Positions 6,780-10,377 of a DNA stretch of 10,377 bases are shown in pieces. Under the pieces are notes generated by a model. It ran no database searches, was not told where the DNA came from, and was given only the letters and a program-made list of their open reading frames with translations. Numbering within the stretch: position 1 is the first letter of the stretch; each line of letters starts with the position of its first letter. Source of the DNA: Acidobacteriota bacterium (GTDB lineage Bacteria; Planctomycetota; Phycisphaerae; WQYP01; JAJZKJ01); assembly GCA_021804195.1 (NCBI GenBank), contig JAJZKJ010000045.1, positions 1 through 10,377 of the forward strand, in the 5' to 3' direction. The translations under genes and the position numbers were made by a program.

Positions 6780-8354
6780 ATGCGCGGGAATATTGCGGCA
6801 TTTTTAGCGGTCGCGGTTTTATCTCCACTGGCGTGGGCAAAAACCAAGCCGGAATTATCCCATGTCCGCATCGTGCGCTTGAGCCTGGTACAAGGGCCGA
6901 CGCAGGTCCGTGTACCGGGAAATACGCGCTGGCATCGGGCCTTGTTCAACGCCCCGGTCACGCAGGGCGAAACCATTCGCACCGGAGTCAATGGGCGTGC
7001 CGAAATCGAGCTGGAAGATGGCTCCGCGCTGCGCCTGATTCCCAACTCCGAAATCAGCTTCACTGAACTGGCGCGCCTGGGAAAAATGCCGCTGACCACG
7101 GCCCGGCTCTCCCGCGGCACCGTGTTCCTCAATTTCAGAAAGAAAAAAACTGCCCACGGCTTTCACCTTTTGACCCCGGCCGGAATGGTCACAGCGCCTT
7201 TTGGCAAAACCGACTTCCGGGTGGCGCTGCGGACCGATAGCGCCCAAATGCGAGTCCTGAAAGGCAAAGCGGAAGTCACCGCCAATGGCCTGCCCTATCA
7301 ACTCAAAAAGAACCGCCAGCTTACGCTGATCGCCGATGCGCCCGCCGAGTTAACCCGCAACCGCCAGCGTGGCCCCTGGGATGCGTGGAACCATCAGCGC
7401 AATCAGTACATCACGATGGAAAACTACCGCGGCCGCACCCACAGTCCCTATGACATGGGTCTGGCCGAAATGTCGCAATACGGGAACTGGATGGGCGGCT
7501 GTTGGCAGCCGGATTTCGGCATGGGCATGCTCAGCGGCTTTACCGCCTCATCCTGGTCGCCCTATATGGACGGGCAATGGTATTTTGATCCGATACTGGG
7601 CGATACCTGGGTTTCTTCATATCCCTGGGGTTGGCTCCCGTACCACTTCGGTTCCTGGATGGATTCCGGCAATGGCTGGTGCTGGATGCCCGGCGCCGAG
7701 AACCTGATGAACATGGATAACTACCAATCTCTGGCCACGGCCACGGGGCCTTCCGGAGTGGTCCTGCATCGTCCCATCATTCCTCCCCATCCGCCGGTAT
7801 TGCATCGCCTGATCGCCGCAACGCCGCAGGTTGCGCACACTGGCCGTCCGGTTCTGGCGCGGCGTTTTTACAGGGTGAGCCATATCTATAACCGGGCCGA
7901 AGTGGCGCGTTTGGTTCCGGCCCAGCGCGCGGCCTGGCGGCTGGCCCACCACACCCAGCAATACTGGCAGACCCGGGCCATGAATGCCACCTGGGTCGCC
8001 CGCGAAATGGGCATGCCTATTCGTTGGCAAGGCCCGACGGGCCGGATGGTATCGGATGGCTATGGCCATATGGCCGAGTTGCAGGTACATGCCGGCCCAG
8101 GAGCCGGGGGAACGATTCATCCCGTCTGGCGTCCGGTCGGTCCCAGCGGCAGAGTCATGTCCGGCGCGGCCGGCCGCGTGGGCTACGCCCCAACGGCCAA
8201 TGTGGGTTTTCGTCCGGTCATCAGCCAGGCACCGGTCATGAACATGCCCTCACCCGGCCCCATGAGCTCGCCCGCCATGGCCGGTTCACCCGGTCCGGGT
8301 CCCGCGGTCATGGCGCGATCAGTGGGTCCTGCGCCCGCAGTGCGCGGCCATTAA
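6780..8354 (+). CDS. Secreted FecR-domain protein with a Trp/Tyr/Gly-rich DUF6600-like region
   Basis: This 524-residue protein begins with a clear signal peptide (residues 1-20, cleavage likely after AWA), so it acts outside the inner membrane. Residues about 50-190 form a FecR-type domain (TQGETIRTGVNGRAEIELEDGS region, then LSRGTVFL and TPAGMVTAPFG), a small beta-rich domain. Residues about 200-305 are Trp-, Tyr-, Gly- and Met-rich, including WSPYMDGQWYFDP (259-271), PWGWLPYHFGSW (282-293) and GWCWMPG (299-305), the DUF6600-like pattern. After a Pro/His-rich linker (330-360) comes a likely helical segment (370-410, AEVARLVPAQRAAW). The tail is Pro/Gly/Met-rich and low in complexity. There is no transmembrane anchor and no FecI-type sigma factor nearby, so a FecI/FecR signalling role is unlikely. 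The function is unknown; a cell-surface or periplasmic structural or binding role is the safest guess. Confidence 0.82.
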   Translation: MRGNIAAFLAVAVLSPLAWAKTKPELSHVRIVRLSLVQGPTQVRVPGNTRWHRALFNAPVTQGETIRTGVNGRAEIELEDGSALRLIPNSEISFTELARLGKMPLTTARLSRGTVFLNFRKKKTAHGFHLLTPAGMVTAPFGKTDFRVALRTDSAQMRVLKGKAEVTANGLPYQLKKNRQLTLIADAPAELTRNRQRGPWDAWNHQRNQYITMENYRGRTHSPYDMGLAEMSQYGNWMGGCWQPDFGMGMLSGFTASSWSPYMDGQWYFDPILGDTWVSSYPWGWLPYHFGSWMDSGNGWCWMPGAENLMNMDNYQSLATATGPSGVVLHRPIIPPHPPVLHRLIAATPQVAHTGRPVLARRFYRVSHIYNRAEVARLVPAQRAAWRLAHHTQQYWQTRAMNATWVAREMGMPIRWQGPTGRMVSDGYGHMAELQVHAGPGAGGTIHPVWRPVGPSGRVMSGAAGRVGYAPTANVGFRPVISQAPVMNMPSPGPMSSPAMAGSPGPGPAVMARSVGPAPAVRGH

Positions 8355-8381
8355 TAGCGGAGCCTCAGTCTCGCAGCTATT
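8353..8381. terminator. Candidate two-way terminator hairpin between convergent genes
   Basis: AATAGC (8353-8358) pairs perfectly with GCTATT (8376-8381). The stem can continue inward through G59-C74 and GAG/CTC (8360-8362 with 8370-8372), with single-base bulges and a 7-base loop. The hairpin covers parts of both stop codons, TAA of the FecR gene and TAG of the efflux gene. There is no T-run on either side, so it may act as a transcript-end stabiliser or Rho-linked end rather than an intrinsic terminator. Confidence 0.35.
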
Positions 8382-10377
8382 CCAGACCCGTAGCGGCCTG
8401 AGGGGTGAAGCGTCCAAAGCGCAAAGCCAGCGCGGGCAATACCAGCAGATTCAACACGGTGGAGGAAATTAACCCGCCCAGAATGACGACGGCCATGGGA
8501 CCCTCAATTTCCAGTCCCGGAGCGCCGCGCCGGAGAGCCAACGGCAATAAACCCAACCCGGTAATGGTGGCGGTCATCAGAATCGGCGCCAACCGTTCGC
8601 TGGCCCCGCGCAGTGCCGCAGCCGGACTCCAGCTCATTCCTTCCTGATCGACCAGGTGCTCAAAATGCGAGATCAGCATCATCGAGTTGCGAATGGTGAT
8701 GCCGAACAGCGTAATAAAACCCACCATCGGCCCAAGCGACAGCCGCCCGCCCAGAAACCATACGGCCAAAACCCCGCCCATCAGGGCAAAGGGCAGATTG
8801 ACCAACACCAGCAGGAGATTGCGGCTATTGCCCATCACCACCGAGAGCAGCAGAATAATCCCCGCCAGCGCCAGGCCGGAATAGAGCAATAACTGGCGGC
8901 GCGAACGCGAGGCGGCGGCGCCGGCGCCGGCATACTGCAGATATACTCCCGGCGGCAGCTTGATTTTGGCCATGGCGGCGTAGAGCCGGCTGACAAAACG
9001 CCCGAGCGATATCCCATGAAAGCCGGTGGTCACGCTTTGGGCGCGCCGGCCGCCCAAATGCAAAATGGTCTGCGGACCGGAAACTTCCCGCATGCGGGCC
9101 AGTTGCGCCAGCCGCACATAATTGCCGCCGGGCGCCAGCACCGGCAGCCGGCGCAGCGCCCGCAGTCCGCCTTCATGCCGCTCGCGCGGCGGCAGAATGA
9201 CGCGCAGATTGAACACTTCCTCGCCGCGATAGATCTGGCCGGCCACCACGCCGCGAAAGGCTGTGGTCACGGCTTGCAGCACCGTGACCGGATCCAGGCC
9301 CCAGCGCGCGATGGCCCGCGGCCGCAGGTGTATATGAATGTGCGGCTCACCTTGCGGCGCCCGGATCCGCACGCCCGAAGCACCGGGAATTTTCTTCACC
9401 GCCCGCGCGATCTCGCCGGCCACGCGATTGACCGCTGTGAGCCGCGGGCCGAAAACGTTGATGGCAATGGGCGAGGTAAAGCCCGACATCGTCTCCGACA
9501 TGCGCTCGACGAGAAAAGTGTTGAGCTGGAAGCTCAAGCCCAAAAACGGCTTTAACGTCCGCCGGATGGCCCGCGCCGCCGCCAGATTGGCCGGGCCCGA
9601 AAGGTGCGGTTTCAGATCAATGCCGATTTCCGCCCCTTCCGGACCGCGGGCTTCGCCCGCCGTGGCATGGCCAATCCGCTCGCTCAGCGAGCGGATTTCC
9701 GGAATCGGCCGCAAGGCTTTTGTGATGTGGTCGCCGATGCGCTGGGATTCCGCCAGCGAAGTACCCGGCGCGGCGTGCACGTGCAGGATGAAATGGCCTT
9801 CTTTGAAATTGGGCAGAAAGCTGCTGTGAAAGGACAGCAACAGCAGCACGCCGGCCACGGTCATCCCCGCCACGGCCGCCATTACCCACGCATAAAAGCG
9901 TTCCACAAACTCCAGGCAGGGCCGGTAAGCGCGGGTCAGCAGCCGCACCAGCGGCGGCTGCGCGGTATCCAGTGTGGTCCCGTTTTCCGCTTGGATTGGG
10001 TTTTGATCGCCGCGCCGCGCCAGCAATAAATAACCCAGCGCCGGGGTCACCGTCAGCGCCACGCCCAGCGAAGCCAGAATCGAAAATATGTAGGCCAGCG
10101 CCAGCGGCCGGAACAGGCTCCCGGCCACGCCCGTCAGCCCCAGGATGGGCAAAAAGATCAGCACCACGGCGAAGGTGGCGTACACCACGGCCGAGCGCAC
10201 TTCCACCGAGGCCTCCAGCACCACCCGGATCGCCGGCCGCGGCGCCGGCGCGAGCCGGTTCTGGCGCAGCCTGCGGGCGATATTTTCCACGTCTATCACC
10301 GCGTCATCCACCACTTCGCCAATGGCGATGGCCAGACCGCCCAGGCTCATGATGTTGAGCGAATCTCCCAGCCGCGT
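8377..10377 (-). CDS. CusA/CzcA-family RND efflux permease (partial, N terminus beyond the right edge)
   Basis: This is the C-terminal 666 residues of an inner-membrane RND permease. Such pumps run as trimers with a periplasmic adaptor and an outer-membrane channel, using the proton gradient to expel metal ions or other compounds. The frame is open to the right edge, so the start is outside; full-length relatives have about 1,000-1,050 residues. The visible part starts in TM4 with LGGLAIAIGEVVDDAVIDVENI, coded at about 10285-10340, which holds the Asp and Glu of the proton-relay helix. The second large periplasmic domain follows, then the C-terminal membrane block with GFITLFGITIRNSMMLISH and the GPMAVVILGGL segment near the end. 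An unusual HIHIH stretch (9328-9342) lies in the periplasmic domain. The family is secure. The metal specificity is not, since the decisive N-terminal part and the adaptor gene are not visible. Confidence 0.92.
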   Translation of the reverse strand, partial: TRLGDSLNIMSLGGLAIAIGEVVDDAVIDVENIARRLRQNRLAPAPRPAIRVVLEASVEVRSAVVYATFAVVLIFLPILGLTGVAGSLFRPLALAYIFSILASLGVALTVTPALGYLLLARRGDQNPIQAENGTTLDTAQPPLVRLLTRAYRPCLEFVERFYAWVMAAVAGMTVAGVLLLLSFHSSFLPNFKEGHFILHVHAAPGTSLAESQRIGDHITKALRPIPEIRSLSERIGHATAGEARGPEGAEIGIDLKPHLSGPANLAAARAIRRTLKPFLGLSFQLNTFLVERMSETMSGFTSPIAINVFGPRLTAVNRVAGEIARAVKKIPGASGVRIRAPQGEPHIHIHLRPRAIARWGLDPVTVLQAVTTAFRGVVAGQIYRGEEVFNLRVILPPRERHEGGLRALRRLPVLAPGGNYVRLAQLARMREVSGPQTILHLGGRRAQSVTTGFHGISLGRFVSRLYAAMAKIKLPPGVYLQYAGAGAAASRSRRQLLLYSGLALAGIILLLSVVMGNSRNLLLVLVNLPFALMGGVLAVWFLGGRLSLGPMVGFITLFGITIRNSMMLISHFEHLVDQEGMSWSPAAALRGASERLAPILMTATITGLGLLPLALRRGAPGLEIEGPMAVVILGGLISSTVLNLLVLPALALRFGRFTPQAATGLE

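Noticed and set aside
7143..7149. Run of seven A in the FecR-domain gene as a slippage site
   Set aside because: It encodes Lys codons in a basic patch, and the in-phase heptamer does not fit the usual slippery pattern.
9016..9555. A 179-codon plus-strand frame opposite the RND permease
   Set aside because: The minus-strand frame matches the CusA/CzcA family throughout, and this one gives a low-complexity His/Arg/Ala translation.
1..10377. CRISPR arrays, tRNA or rRNA genes, insertion sequences, attachment sites
   Set aside because: I found no regularly spaced repeats, no cloverleaf or rRNA-like stretches, no transposase or integrase frame, and no terminal inverted repeats.

Overview
The window is high-GC DNA (visibly around 60% G+C) with tightly packed genes. 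It most likely comes from a member of the Acidobacteriota or a related Gram-negative soil lineage. The main hint is the protein at 6780..8354: a secreted FecR domain followed by a Trp/Tyr/Gly-rich DUF6600-like segment, an architecture I associate with acidobacterial genomes. The heptosyltransferase-family enzymes and the RND pump fit a bacterium with an outer membrane. The taxonomic call is inference from gene content, not from a marker gene.

Region 1 (1..6643, + strand) is a surface-glycan operon. After the 3' end of an unrecognised upstream gene come a WaaE-like family 2 glycosyltransferase, a family 4 glycosyltransferase, a Wzy/WaaL-type O-antigen polymerase or ligase, a family 9 (heptosyltransferase-like) glycosyltransferase, a small phosphoglycosyl transferase that starts glycan synthesis on a lipid carrier, and a second family 9 glycosyltransferase. 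Four successive junctions are stop/start overlaps (10 bp, then ATGA three times), so translation is probably coupled. Together the enzymes could start a sugar chain on undecaprenyl phosphate, extend it in the cytoplasm, and polymerise it or transfer it in the periplasm. No flippase, export channel, chain-length regulator or nucleotide-sugar enzyme is present, so the locus must continue upstream or be completed elsewhere.

Region 2 (6644..8354, + strand) begins with a 136 bp AT-richer intergenic stretch holding a plausible sigma70-type promoter (TTGACA, 17 bp, CAGAAT). A strong ribosome binding site then leads into a 524-residue secreted FecR/DUF6600-like protein with a Met-, His-, Pro- and Gly-rich C-terminal half.

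Region 3 (8377..10377, - strand) is the C-terminal two thirds of a CusA/CzcA-type RND efflux permease, convergent with the FecR gene and cut by the right edge. An imperfect hairpin covering both stop codons lies in the 22 bp gap between them.

I did not find a mobile element, CRISPR array, tRNA, rRNA or clearly new multi-gene system. The points most worth a second look are the replaced signature residues in the family 4 transferase and the polymerase, the cysteine clusters shared by the two family 9 enzymes, and the FecR/DUF6600-like protein next to the RND pump.
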